64,000 nt of DNA, from assembly GCA_022701365.1 (NCBI GenBank), contig JAKUHH010000124.1, forward strand, positions 62,001 to 126,000, given 5' to 3'. Both the position numbers and the translations under genes were made by a program. Below, piece after piece: positions 29,983-41,872 of the stretch (position 1 is the stretch's first letter; each line of letters begins with the position of its first letter). The notes under the pieces are model-generated. The model was given only the letters and a program-made list of their open reading frames with translations. It was not told the origin of the DNA and made no database searches. The stretch comes from Mycocentrospora acerina (taxonomy: Eukaryota; Ascomycota; Dothideomycetes; Pleosporales).

Positions 29983-32900
29983 TCATAATAACATTAATCC
30001 TACTTTTTGCCCTCCCCTTTTTTTTGCTGGTGCCTTGTCATCATCTTCTTCTTCATCGTCTTCTTCGTCTTCCTCATCTTCATCGTCTTCATCGTCGTCG
30101 TCGTCTTCTCCATCATCATCGTCGTCATCGTCATCCTCGTCCTCATCATCGTCTTCAGCATCTGAGACCTCTTCTCCAAGTTCCTTGAGGCGTTTCTATC
30201 ATTGGTCAGTACAGGAATTATATTGCTAAGATTCACATCGTTCAGACTCACCTTGTCTTTGCTTCGCTTTTCCTCCAGATCACTAAGCAACACAAACAAG
30301 TCGTCAAGCTCAGTCTGCTTCTCCTTCTCGCTCTCTTGAGCTTTGCGCAGCTTTTCCTGCAACTCCTTGACCTCCTTAACCTTGTTGTCTTTGGCGCTAG
30401 CATCGGCTTTTCTGAGCTTGTCTTCGAATTCTTTCGCTTTCCAGACCTGGTCTTGCGCCTTTGTTTTGAGATCCTGGTTTTCAGCCTTGAGTTTGTCTAC
30501 AACAGACTGGTTTTCCGCTTTGAGCTTGCCAATGACAGACTGGTTCTCTGTCTTGAGTTTGTCCACAGTAGACTGGCTTTCTGCTCTGAGCTTTTCTACA
30601 GCAGCCTGATTTTCGGAGTGTAACCTGTCAATAGTGGAATGAAGGTTATCCCTTTCGTCTTCAAGCAACTGAATCTGTGCCTCCTGCTCTTGGACTTGGG
30701 ATTGTGCATTGTGCAACGTTTCGGTAATTTTAGCAATGTCGTCTTGTGCGCGTTGTTGTAGTTGCTCCAAGCTGCGGATCTTCTCATAGGACTCTTGTTG
30801 CGCCTTCTCTGATATGCCTAGCCGACGCTCAAGTTCCACAATATTGTTGTTTGCGTTGCGCAACTTGTCTTCATACTCCTGTTTGACGGCTGCCACAGCG
30901 GTTGTCCTTTCTTTTGTCAACTGCTGTAACTTGTTGTTGAGTGCTACGGTCTGAAGACTGGTCTTGTTCTCTAGCTCCAATACAACTTGCTTATGCTCAC
31001 GCTCCTTGTTCTTGATTTCATTGCCATGGTCTGCATGGAGTTTGTCGTTGATCCGCTTGAGCGCATTGTGCTGTTCGACGGCCGATTGATGCGTCTTGCG
31101 ATGCTCTGCTTGCTCATGATCCAGCTTTTGCTCCAAGGTCATAAGTTGCGATTTCAGCTCTTGGATGGCTCGTTCCTTCTCGTCACTCTCGCCTCGTAGT
31201 GCGTCTACGACATCTCGATCAACTCCGTCATATGATTGGTGTTGCTCAATGTTTGGATTACGATCGATCGCGCGGGATAACCTGCTGAAGTTGTCCTTTA
31301 AAAAGTCTACGAAACTTTCGTCAAAGAAGATTTCAGGTAGACTGCTGCTTCCTCCTCCGTTGCGTGGTAGTACCTCAAAGTCTCGTACAAGGGGATCATT
31401 TCGCAGCTCGGTAATGGCGCTCAAATACTTCTCGCGTCCCAGCTTCGAGACAAGTACAGGCTGCAAATCACGCCGTGGAACCGGAGAGTCCCTTGTAGAG
31501 AACTCGTATATGATGCCAAGCAAGGCTGCGCAAAGACCCCGAGTGACGACTTTGTCGTCGCCAGGGGTCAATGCCGCTTGTACCAAACTCTGCAAGCTAC
31601 TAGCCTCACCCAGGAAGTCGTTCACTGCCGCAGCGTCTTCGAAAAGCCACCCTGAAAGAAGCATGAGATATGCGATAGATATGCGCTCATCCTCGCCGAG
31701 CTGCAAACTTGTAATCAGATTCGCGGTCAACGTTTGTATGCACGTGACAACTTCCTCGCCGCTCTCTGCATCGCCTTCCTTGACCCCCATCAACGTCTCT
31801 TTCGCTTGTATATCTTCAAAGACCAAGTGAAAGATCATTGTAGCTGCAAACCAAATGGTGTAGGGGTCGTTGGATTGTGTGCCTTGCGGTCCTGCCATCA
31901 AAACGGATAGGGCGTTTGCTGTCTCGTCACCTTCTTCATGGCCACCAATTGCACGATTGAGAAAGTGTTCCCGAATCTGCGTATGATTGTAGAAATAGGC
32001 TTTGATGCATTCACAAGCCGCGCTCCGCACATCGAACATGTCGTTGGGCGCAGGCGTGAGCACAAGGTTCAGCAATGCTTCGATAACATAAACTGTCGCA
32101 ACACCAATGGGAGACGATACACCGTTAGCAGGCGGCTCCACCATGGGACGCACTTGCTCCTGAGCAAAGCCCTCTTGTAGTCTGGTATTGCCTCTGATCA
32201 AGTCAGCGCAAGTGTTGAGAGCCTCAATTTTGATGGGCATGGCAGTCGAGGGGTCAAATGCAATGTTCAGCAGCTGCCTGACTAGTCCATGCTTCTGGAA
32301 GGCGTCCTGGTTTTGCAGAGTGCCTACAGCTCCCTTGACAAGGAACATGCGTATGATGGCTAGCAGACCCCAGATATTTTTATCACTCTGTGGACTAACC
32401 CACTCATCTTCGTCTTCAGGCCCAGCACGCGCTTTTTTCTGTTTCTTTGCACCTGGCAGGAGGGCAGCCAATCTGGCGCCATTGCCCATTTCTCGGAAGT
32501 TTGTCTGATTGGATGCGTTGAGGCGCACAAGACTGGCAAGCAGCTTCAGAGAGTCCTGAACGACAATGGCGCCCTGCGTGAGGCCACCGTCGGCCTGGAT
32601 CAGGTTGAATATCTTGGTGAAGGCATCCTCAAAGACGAACAGCTTCTGTAGATCGGGCGAGGAGCGCGAGAGCCCAGTGAGGACGACTAGGCTTTCGTTG
32701 CGAACAGCCTCTCTGGGGTCGTCCAGCATGGCGACCAGGCGCGAGGTGCCCAGCGGGGCTATGAGGATGCATTCCTGGGTGCGCTCGGGGCGGGCGAGGG
32801 CAATGGCGCGGATCAGCTGCAGCGAGTAGAGGCGCGAGTAGAAGTCTGGGGTCTCGAGGAAGTCGAGCAGGAGGGTGATGTTGTCTTGGCGCTATCATAA

Positions 32901-33265
32901 GCTCAGCACTGGCAGTTGCGAGGAGGCGGGGCGCGTACCTGGGTGAACTCGTCGGCCAGCCACAGGGCAATCTCGTCGGAGGCTTCTGGGCTGTTTTCGG
33001 CGGGGTGGAAGAGCATGAGCAGCGTCTCGAGCACGACCTTGAGGGTGTCGACGTCGTCTGCATCCTTGGTGAGCGAGGCGATGAGGCCTCGCAGGGCGCC
33101 CGAGGCAACCGAGGCAGGGAATTGTTTGGCGAAGCTGCGCAGGCCGAGGATGGCGGCGCGGCGGTCTTCGAGGAGCGTGGCACTGGCGAGGCGGCTGCTG
33201 AGGGTGCTGATGGTGTCGGCGGCCGTCTGCTTGGGCGGCGCCTGGGCCTCGAGGACGCGGAGCAT
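29983..33265 (-). CDS. USO1: Vesicle tethering factor Uso1/p115
   Basis: This is a long tether that captures ER-derived COPII vesicles at the Golgi. Exons 33265-32939, 32891-30252 and 30195-29983 give 1059 residues. The globular armadillo-type head shows LEDRRAAILGLRSFAKQFP, RQDNITLLLDFLETPDFY and RPERTQECILIAPLGTSRLV, then REAVRNESLVVLTGLSRSSP, matching Uso1/p115. The head is followed by about 350 residues of coiled coil, including four 11-residue near-repeats of the kind DKLKAENQSVV. The last exon encodes KRLKELGEEVSDAE and then an extremely acidic stretch of about 40 Asp/Glu, as in p115, ending in KRGGQKVGLMLL. Reading through the last 56-nt intron would give a Met/Thr/Lys-rich artefact instead, so the splice is strongly supported. 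Confidence 0.94.
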
Positions 33266-34340
33266 TGTGGCGGGGGCGGGCAGGTATTCTATTGCATTGT
33301 ATGGCGGGGACTGTTGACTGTGGACTGTGGACTGTATGCTGTGGGTTGTGGGTTGTAGACTGTGGACTGTATGGCAGACAGTGCGTGCTGCAGACTGTGT
33401 ACTGTAGACTGTGCACTGTGCACTGTAGACTCCAAACTGTAGACGGCAGACTCTAAACTACAGACGGCAGGCTGTAGACGGTAGCAGGCTGCAGGATGTG
33501 GACTGCAGTGGACTGCAGACGGTAGACTGAGCACTGAATACCGTGTACTGTGTGATGTGGACTGCAGACTGTATACTGTATACTGTATACTGTAGACGGT
33601 AGACGGTGGCCTCTACATGTGCACTGTATGCGGTAGACTGCTGACCGTATCCCGTATCCCGTATGCTGCAGACTGCAGACTGCAGACTTTGTACTAGGTG
33701 CCTAGATACTGTATACTATATACTGTATACTGTGTACGTATACCGTGCACCGTATACCGTTCACTGTGCTGCAGACGGCAGACTACACACAGCGGCAGAT
33801 AGGCTGCAGCCTCACGTGACACGCCTCTCCCATATAAACGCGTGCGGCTCCCAGACCCTGGCCTGGGCAGCTCGTCGTCTGTTCCCCGGTCTTGGCCGTG
33901 ATTCTGAGCCTGAGCGCGTTTCTCAGTCGCGCCGCAAACCTCTGCCCGTTGCCCGTTGCCCTTTTCACCACCTCCCTTCCATCTCACCACATTGCGCCGC
34001 ACCAGGCCATAGGGCGCCGTGACATCTGCATTCGTCTCAAGAGACCCTGGTTTCTTCAGTCATCGATTGCGCCAGCCCCATCGAGGCGACGCTCGCTTTC
34101 GTTCTCTCGCCCCAGGCTTCTTCTTCCTCTTCCCTTTGCCTGCGCCCATCGACGTAGCGTCGAGAGCGGCATTTCCCATCTTTGTCTAGGGTCGCAAATA
34201 TACTATCAGTTTCTCCATTAGTATCACTGTGCACGCGCTCTCGCTTCCATCAGTGCTGCTCCAGTGTTCGTTTGAACCCATCAGCACCAACCCACCCACT
34301 GTAGTCGTACGTTGCGCGCCGTCGCACGCCACCCACAGCC
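33266..34340. other. Divergent promoter region USO1 / RAT1
   Basis: About 1.07 kb. The USO1-proximal half is filled by the heptanucleotide repeat array; the RAT1-proximal half (33800-34340) is C/T-rich, with CATATAAACG at about 33830-33839 as a possible TATA element. No gene is supported. Confidence 0.7.
33309..33790. repeat. Degenerate heptanucleotide repeat array (GACTGTR)n
   Basis: From 33309 the sequence keeps a strict 7-bp register for more than 120 bp: GACTGTT, GACTGTG, GACTGTG, GACTGTA, TGCTGTG, GGTTGTG, GGTTGTA, GACTGTG, GACTGTA and so on. The register then breaks and resumes in blocks (TATACTG at about 33570-33592, CCCGTAT near 33645-33662, GCAGACT near 33668-33686, TATACTG near 33708-33735) up to about 33790. 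The core CTGT is nearly constant; flanking bases vary. Confidence 0.9.
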
Positions 34341-37300
34341 ATGGGTGTCCCCGCCATGTTTCGCTGGCTCAGCCAGAAATACCCTAAGATCGTGTCGGCA
34401 GTCATAGAGGACTTGCCCAAGAAGGTTGGCGACGACGTCGTTCCTGTGGACCGCACCAAGCCCAACCCCAACGGCGAGGAATTCGACAACCTGTACCTCG
34501 ATATGAACGGAATTGTGCATCCCTGCTCGCACCCCGAAGATAGACCACCGCCCAAGACGGAGGCCGACATGATGATGGCCATCTTTGAATACACAGACCG
34601 CGTCGTGGGCATGGTCCGCCCCCGCAGGCTGCTCTACATGGCAGTCGATGGCGTTGCGCCTCGTGCCAAGATGAACCAACAGCGTTCGCGTCGTTTCCGC
34701 TCCGCTAGGGAAGCCCAGGAAAAAGACGAAGAGCGCGCCGAGTTTGTCAAGCTGCTCAACTCGCAAAAGGCTAGCCGTGGCGAGGACATCAACAGCCTGC
34801 AAGAGGTTGTCGAGAAAACCTGGGACTCCAATGCCATTACCCCTGGTACACCCTTTATGCACCTGCTCGCTGAGAGTCTCCAGTACTGGTGCGCCTACAA
34901 GTTCACCACTGACCCAGCGTGGAAGGACATGAAGGTCATCATCTCAGACGCTTCAGTGCCTGGTGAGGGAGAGCACAAAATCATGAACTTTGTGCGCTCG
35001 CAGCGCGCTATGCCTACACATGACCCCAACACCTCGCATGTCATCTACGGGTTGGATGCTGATCTTATCATGTTGAGTCTGGCAACCCATGAGCCCCATT
35101 TCCGTGTTCTAAGAGAAGACGTCTTCTACGACTCTGGTAAGACTAAAACTTGCGAGCGTTGCGGACGCAAAGGCCATATTCGTGCCAACTGTGAATTTCC
35201 TGATGACGGGAAGAAGCTCACAGAGGAGGAGGCTGACGAAGAATGGGCCACCTCCGAGCACCAACTCAAGCCTTTCATCTGGCTACACACCGGAATTCTG
35301 CGTGAGTACCTAGCTGTGGAGATGGACACCCCCAAGCGCAAGTTCAAGTACGATCTGGAGCGCTCTCTTGACGATTGGGTCTTCATGTGTTTCTTTGTTG
35401 GAAACGATTTCCTTCCTCATTTGCCCAGTTTAGAGATTCGAGACCAGGGTATCGACTTACTCATTAGCATTTGGCGCGACCTTGCGGCTGAAATGGACGA
35501 CTATGTGACAAAGGACGGATATCCAGATATGCGCCGCGTGCAGCAGATCCTATCCGCCCTGGCTGGAAAGGAAGCCGACATTTTCAAGAAGCGAAAAGAA
35601 CAATCCGATCGTCAGGCTGCTAACCGCGCCCGTCGTGAAGCAGGAAATGGTGGCAGGGGCCGTGGTGGACGAGGTGGCGGACGGGGCGGTTACAACGATG
35701 CTGCCGCGCCGGCGCCCAAACGTGTCAAGGAGGATACCAGCACCTATCTCAATTCCGGTGTTTTGTTCTTTGCTCCACAGGACGCGCAGTCCAACGTCGT
35801 CCGCGATGCCCACAAGGATGTTCTTCACAACCGAGATGCGCAGACAAACAAGAGCGCTGCTGCCCGTTTGAAGGAGCTAATGAAGGCCAAAGCGGATGGT
35901 ACCTCTACCTCTGCCTCCGATGCCGAAATGACTCAAGACTCTGAACCAGCGTCTGGTGCCGAGACCCCTGTTCATTTAGGAAAACGCAAGGTCGATGACA
36001 TTGAGGACGCTGACAACGGTACACCCGGACGAAGCACTCCCGTTGCACCTGAATCATCAGCCGTAATGCCCAAGCTGAACGAGGACGGCACTCAAGCGGA
36101 TACCGTCATGCTCTGGGAGCCCGGTTATGAGGAGCGCTACTATGCACAAAAGTTCCACGTCGACCCTCACGATGTTGCGTTCCGCAACAAGGTTGCTCGA
36201 CAATATGCTGAAGGTCTTTGCTGGGTTCTAGCCTACTATATGCAGGGTTGCCCTTCATGGACCTGGTACTTCCCTCATCACTACGCTCCCTTTGCGGCCG
36301 ACTTTGTAGGTCTCGAGGACATGGATCCCCGCAAGCTCTTCGAGAAGGGTGAGCCATTCCATCCCTATGAGCAACTTATGGGCGTCTTGCCTGCCGCTTC
36401 GAACCACGCTATCCCGGAACCATTCCGCGTACTCATGGAAGACCCCAACAGTCCGATTTTCGACTTTTACCCGGAGGACTTCCTCATTGATTTGAACGGC
36501 AAGAAATTCGCTTGGCAAGGTGTCGCCGTTTTGCCCTTTATCGACGAGAAGCGACTTCTCACAGCTATGGCTACCAAATATCCCGAGCTGTCGGATGATG
36601 AGAGAAAGCGCAATGAGTTTGGAAAGGAGACTCTCATGTTCTCGCAAGAAGGTGGAATGTTTGAGGATGTCAATGCGGCCTTGTATCGAAAAGGCGCGCA
36701 GAAGCATAGCATCGACCCTGAGAAGAGTCGTGCACTCCACGGTCACATTGAGCCACACGACATGTTTGTGTTGGATAGTCAACTGGTTCCGCCATTCGAT
36801 GTGAACGGCGATACTGACTTTGAGATTGTACAAGATGGCTCGATGAGGTATGTCCTTTTGAATCATTTATTTCTACCGATTGCTAACAATACCACAGGGT
36901 GTACTACGAAATGCCACCTTTGAGCTCTGACCAAGCTCACCGATCCGTCCTTCTCAGAGGTGTCAAGCTCAAGACTCCGGCTCTTAATGCCGGTGATGCC
37001 GCGGCTGTGCGTCGCAACCAAGATCGTGGCGGTCACCGTGGCGGTGGTTACCGCGGCCGTGGCGGAGGTGGGCGAGGAGGGTACAATGACAACCGAGGTG
37101 GTGACTTTCAGAATGGTGGCGGACGGGGAGGCTACTCGAATGATCGCGGCGGGTACAACAATAATAATAACCACCGCGGTGGCTACGGAGGCCAGCAGAA
37201 CCATCCTCCCCCGCCATTCCCCGGCAACGGCTGGGCGCCACCTCCAAACGGAAACTTTATCCCTCCTCCGCCTCCAGGATGGGTTCCTCCCCCGATGAAC

Positions 37301-37669
37301 GGCGGCGGTTGGCAAGGCCAGGGCCAGGGCGGATATGCGCCTCCACCGGTCCCTGCACAACGACCTGCTTGGATGAACAACCCGCAGCAGCAGCAGCATC
37401 AGCCACAGCAACACCATCACCAAAACCAACACCAGCAACAACATTACCAAAGCGGCCCGCCACCCCGCCAGGCACCGAACCACAATTCGCTCCGCGAGGA
37501 GAGGTTCTACCGCCCTGCAGACGAGATTCTAGGACGTAATGGCGGAGGAGGAGGTGGATACCAAGGCAACGACAGAGGCGGTCGCGGCGGCCGGGGCGGA
37601 GGACGAGGCGGCAATGGAGGTGGAGGTGGAGGAAACAGGCAGTCTTACAATACCGGTGACTACCAGTAA
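34341..37669 (+). CDS. RAT1: Nuclear 5'-3' exoribonuclease Rat1 (Xrn2)
   Basis: This enzyme degrades uncapped RNA 5' to 3' in the nucleus, trims rRNA and snoRNA, and promotes torpedo termination of RNA polymerase II. Exons 34341-36847 and 36898-37669 give 1092 residues. The N-terminal nuclease core is nearly invariant: MGVPAMFRWLSQKYPK, NLYLDMNGIVHPCSHPED, then MAVDGVAPRAKMNQQRSRRF and SDASVPGEGEHKIMNF, with FVGNDFLPHLPSLEI holding catalytic acidic residues. A CCHC zinc knuckle (CERCGRKGHIRANC, residues 271-284) marks the Rat1 rather than the cytoplasmic Xrn1 branch. An RGG patch lies at about 435-455. The last exon is an RGG/Gly-, Pro- and Gln-rich tail (NNPQQQQHQPQQ) typical of fungal Rat1. 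The 50-nt intron is in consistent phase. Confidence 0.97.
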
Positions 37670-39437
37670 AGAAAGCACCCCAGTGGGGGGACGGGGGAAA
37701 GGAAATTTATGTAAGATGGAAAGAAGGAACATATTGAAAATAATTCCAGCGAAAATTTGTACAAGCGTAAATATGTGTTTGAACACCAAAAAGGGGGAAG
37801 GGGGCGAGGAGTGAGCTTGAAAAAAATTTATGAACGAGTGTGTTTTTCTTGTGGTGGGTTTGAACAAAAATATCTTGTCCTGTCTCTTTTATGATTGTGA
37901 TGGTGAATTATTATTTATTTTTGGCTCTTGCTGATGTTATTGCTCTTATTGCTGCTGCTGCTGCTGCTGCTTCTTGTAGATGAGAGGTGAAGCGTGCGTG
38001 GGTAGGAGATGGTGAATCAGTCTGTCCTATGCATACATCTGACTATCTTTATGCTTTTCTTTTCAATCAGAGGGTGGGGCGGGGATATATGGGGATACGT
38101 GCTGGTGGTTCTTACACATATGTGTATTTCCAAAATGGGGGAGGGTTGTATGTGTGCTGGTGGGATGGACATGGATATTTGAGTGATGGGGGGGTGGGTT
38201 TAGGATTTTTTGACTGTATAGCTATTTCTTCACGTGTATTGGGTTTGTTGGTTGGTTGGTTCGTTGGTTCTTACGAGAAGGTGGCTGGACGAAGGGGGTG
38301 TCACTGTAAGTAGAGGAGGGAATGGGCTTGATTGGTTACTTTGAGATTGCGCGCGTTTGTGAGTGAGCGTTTGAGAGGTGAAGGGGGACGGTGGGGGGTG
38401 GTATAAATACCATCACGGTTCTTTTCAGGCTTGTTCCTTTTGGTTATCTTCTTACTTCACTCTTTCTCGTAATTTTTTTTATTCTGGAAAAATATTCTGG
38501 AAAGTCAAATACATGGACGGCTCTGGCATCTATCATCAATTATAGTTTTCAAACGATTTTAATAAACAAAAAATAGCATGCCAACACCATGTCGTCTTGT
38601 GGAAACCATTATTTGTTATCTGTTTTTTTTTAAAAATATAATTTTATGGAGATAACGACTGAGACATGTGGTGCCTCGACACCAAAATTCGAAAAAAAAA
38701 CTTTTTGGATGATATGACCCTGGCTTTATTCTTACTCGTCACGAAGACATCTCTTCTTCTCCTTCTCCTTCTTCTTCTCCTGGATCAACAGAAAAGAACT
38801 TCTACAGGGAGTTATGTGGTCTGTACGAAAAAATCCTTTCATTTGGTAATGGAGTGGGAATTTTGAAAGAATTTCAATCCAAGTTCATGGCTGCTCTGCG
38901 TCCTGGGGGGTACTTCCAAGTTATGTCACGAAAACGCAATGTCTGGGCTGTGTTTTGAAAGTTAAAGATTCTAAAAATATGTTTTGGAAGCTGCGAGTAT
39001 GGTTTTCCATGTCGTCTCCAGCTTGTTTGCAAACATTCACCATATTGGATTTTCAAAAAGAAAGCAGCGAAATCACATGGTCGTGTCTATTAGTCTTTTT
39101 CTTTTCCATCAAAATTAGTCGCAAAACCTAGCATGAGATATCAGGCACGTCTTGGCGTGTGTTGTTTAAAACTCGGCCTTCAACTCTTGGAAGATTCCAC
39201 TATTTTCCTTCACGGTACGAAAAAAAGAAAAGTTATCCTCAGTGCCATGAATGTTCCGAAATCGCGACACTACAGTCTTATGTTTTTTGAAAATCTACTT
39301 TTCTAATATATTTTTTTCGTCTCCATCTCAAGAAAAAATTGACCACATCCAATCTCATGAATTGCTTCAAAAATTTTAACTTTCATTTTTTTTAATGTCA
39401 TACATCTCACAATAAACCACATATGAAACCTTAATTT
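37670..39437. other. Gene-poor region after RAT1
   Basis: About 1.77 kb between the RAT1 stop and the 3' end of the NmrA-like gene. It is AT-rich with a (GCT)7 tract near 37950-37971, G-rich patches at 38085-38210 and a CTT/CTC pyrimidine tract near 38752-38778. No supported gene; the open frames have no family features. Confidence 0.5.
37950..37971. repeat. (GCT)7 microsatellite
   Basis: Seven GCT triplets followed by TCTTG lie in the RAT1 3' region, outside coding sequence. Confidence 0.9.
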
Positions 39438-40382
39438 CTACTCTTGCTGGCTGAACAGCTTTCGCGCATATGACTCCACTTGCAACATGTCCATTCCCAA
39501 CTTTGCATTCACCGTCTGCTCCTTATCCCACCAAACCCCTTCTCTTGCGAACACGAGCCGATACTTCTTGATACCATTTTCTGGGTCCTTGCTCAGTTCT
39601 TCGCGCAGATATTGGATGCTCCACGATTCCCTCTCAACCTCTTTCCCCGAAACCTTCTGAACAATGTCCGCCAACTCCCTATAGCTCACTGTATCGCCGG
39701 CAATATACAACACCCTGTTCTCCGCTTCCACATCTCCTGCGACTATCCTCGCCAACACACGCCCGATATCATAGACATCGGTGACGGTAACTTTGTGCTT
39801 CCAATCTCCCAGACACCCCACTCTTACTTTGCCCTCTGTCTCCTGACGTCTGTCAACAACTCCCCAAAATTGCTCGAAAAGGAACGACATGAATATCCCT
39901 GTCGACACAACTGTCCATTTAACATTACTTTCGTTGGCTCTTTGTCGTAAAATATTTCGAACGTTGCCTTGCTCGCCGAAAAGTGGCATCAGACCTTGAC
40001 CATCACCAGTAACATCGTAATCTACACCCCATTGCCAGGGAAAGAACCACAGCTTGCTTTCATTGCGAGAATGTTTCAATTTCCCTGCGAGGAGGGCTTC
40101 CTCGGCAAGCTTAACCGCGGACCCGGGGGACTGACCGAAGCCGGTTGCGCTGATCAGCACGTCGAAATGAGAGAAGGTATCGGCCAGGTGGTTTGATGCC
40201 GCAGTTGTGTCGAGCTGAATAAAATTGACGTTGGAACGTTCGAGATGGACATATTTGGCGGGGCTACGGACACCAATTGTGATGTGGGTGTCTGGAATAC
40301 TGACAAGAGAGGAAAGCAGAGCGGTACCGAGTTCCCCGGCGCCGAGTAGGAGGACTTTTGTCAAGGTTGTGGTTAGAGGCAT
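39438..40382 (-). CDS. NmrA-like / isoflavone-reductase-type NAD(P)-binding protein
   Basis: This is a single-exon gene of 314 residues. The N-terminal dinucleotide motif is VLLLGAGELGTALLSSL, followed by the arginine turn IGVRSPAK that favours NADP(H). FDVLISATGFGQSPG and KLWFFPWQWGVDYD fit the phenylcoumaran-benzylic-ether/isoflavone reductase-like branch of atypical short-chain dehydrogenases; the usual catalytic Lys position is not obvious. VTVTDVYDIGRVLARIV and AGDTVSYRELADIV are conserved C-terminal segments. Fungal members act as redox sensors or as secondary-metabolism reductases; no cluster is present here, so no substrate can be proposed. Confidence 0.85.
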   Translation of the reverse strand: MPLTTTLTKVLLLGAGELGTALLSSLVSIPDTHITIGVRSPAKYVHLERSNVNFIQLDTTAASNHLADTFSHFDVLISATGFGQSPGSAVKLAEEALLAGKLKHSRNESKLWFFPWQWGVDYDVTGDGQGLMPLFGEQGNVRNILRQRANESNVKWTVVSTGIFMSFLFEQFWGVVDRRQETEGKVRVGCLGDWKHKVTVTDVYDIGRVLARIVAGDVEAENRVLYIAGDTVSYRELADIVQKVSGKEVERESWSIQYLREELSKDPENGIKKYRLVFAREGVWWDKEQTVNAKLGMDMLQVESYARKLFSQQE

Positions 40383-41872
40383 GCTGTAAATTATAGAATT
40401 TTCTCAGAATTTTTGCTTCAATGACTCTGTACTGTGTTCACATTGATCAATGTCACTCGGTGTTCCTGCAAAATTTTGCGAAAGCTGAGTACTTCATTGT
40501 TTTCAGGGCCTTGCAGCAAGCAAAGGATATCAAAGATAATATATCATAACATGTTTGAATGAGACGGAATTTACACCCAAGTGACAAGTTTATCATTGCT
40601 GAATTTAGAAAGCAGATGAGAAATATGTTCGGAGTTAAGACTGTGTTAAACGGACCTAATACTTAGCTCACTATGTGTGGGTACTTCGGCCTTCCACAGC
40701 CTCAAGGCATATGGTGGCGTGTCGAACGTCAGACTAACCTCAAAAAATACTAGTTTTTAAAATTAGCGTAAAATGCTCAACCGAACATCTCGCTGTACTT
40801 GGCCTGCTGACAGTCAATTGTACGATCTACATTTTACTTACGAGTGCCCACTGTTCCTGCCAACGACTGTTTCTTGCCATCAAGAAGCGAGGAACAGGGG
40901 TTGGTTCTATCAATGTTGTTTTGATCGGAGATATGAGATGATGTATGACTGAAGCTCCACGGGATAGTGCACAAAGGACTTCAATTGACGACGTGTTACG
41001 ATCTTCGTCCGCATTGAAAGTCGAGGCTATTGTCTGTCATGAATGTTAAATGATAAGGGGTACAGTGCATTATTTTCCTTCGACAGAATCGAACATGAGC
41101 ATGGATATCGCCCTGTGCAAGATTAGGTTGGATGCAGCTGACGTTGTTCCAAAACCAGGCTGTATTCAGCTCCCAAGAAAAAGATTGGACAAGATTAAAG
41201 GGTACTCACGAAGCGAACGCCTCAGTCCTCGATTGGGTGAATGACTACTCAGCTCGCTAAAACAACACAGATTGTCAACCTTAATCCTGGGAACGACTAC
41301 GCCCATATGCATCATCGGTGAGGGGATTTTGGCGACGATCGATCCTGCATTATTGTTTTGTTGACATGTCCGAGTTGATACTCGACATTCGTGACAGTTG
41401 GTGTTGCCAATTGCAATGGCATATGGAGACAAGTGAAGAACTACATTTGCAAATATCCTAAGCGTTCAAAGTGAACTCATATTTACTAATCTTCGGCTCG
41501 TCGGAGTCCTTTACAAGGCGGTATATACCAATATCCTTTCCAGTCAAAACGCCGTCGCCAAACCATGTACAGTACCCAATCTAAGTTCAAGCTGTGCGGC
41601 AGGTACCGAGACGTTGCTGAGCGTAATTTGACGATCCGTGTTGCGATAGGCCACGGCCGAACTTTCGCTCTTGCTTTGTTGGATGAAAAACATAAGTCGA
41701 GCGACTCGTATCTGCAGTAAGCCCTGTAGCAGATTCAGTAGTGTAGTCCACGTCCCGCCTGTTGGGGTAGTAGAGGGTGAGTATTACTACATAAGTACCA
41801 CGCTGTATCACACTCATTGTACCAACATCCATCCACATTCTCATATTTCACCTAGCATTCTTACCTTTAAAG
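40383..41872. other. Intergenic region
   Basis: About 1.5 kb between two divergent genes. AT-rich, without repeats or convincing coding sequence. CATTCTCATATTTCACC just before 41873 is the probable leader of the beta-helix gene. Confidence 0.5.

Noticed and set aside
33265..33540. Open frames on both strands through the heptamer array
   Set aside because: A 7-bp repeat without stop codons makes every frame open; the Cys/Leu/Tyr-rich or Ser/Thr/Gln-rich translations are artefacts of the repeat.
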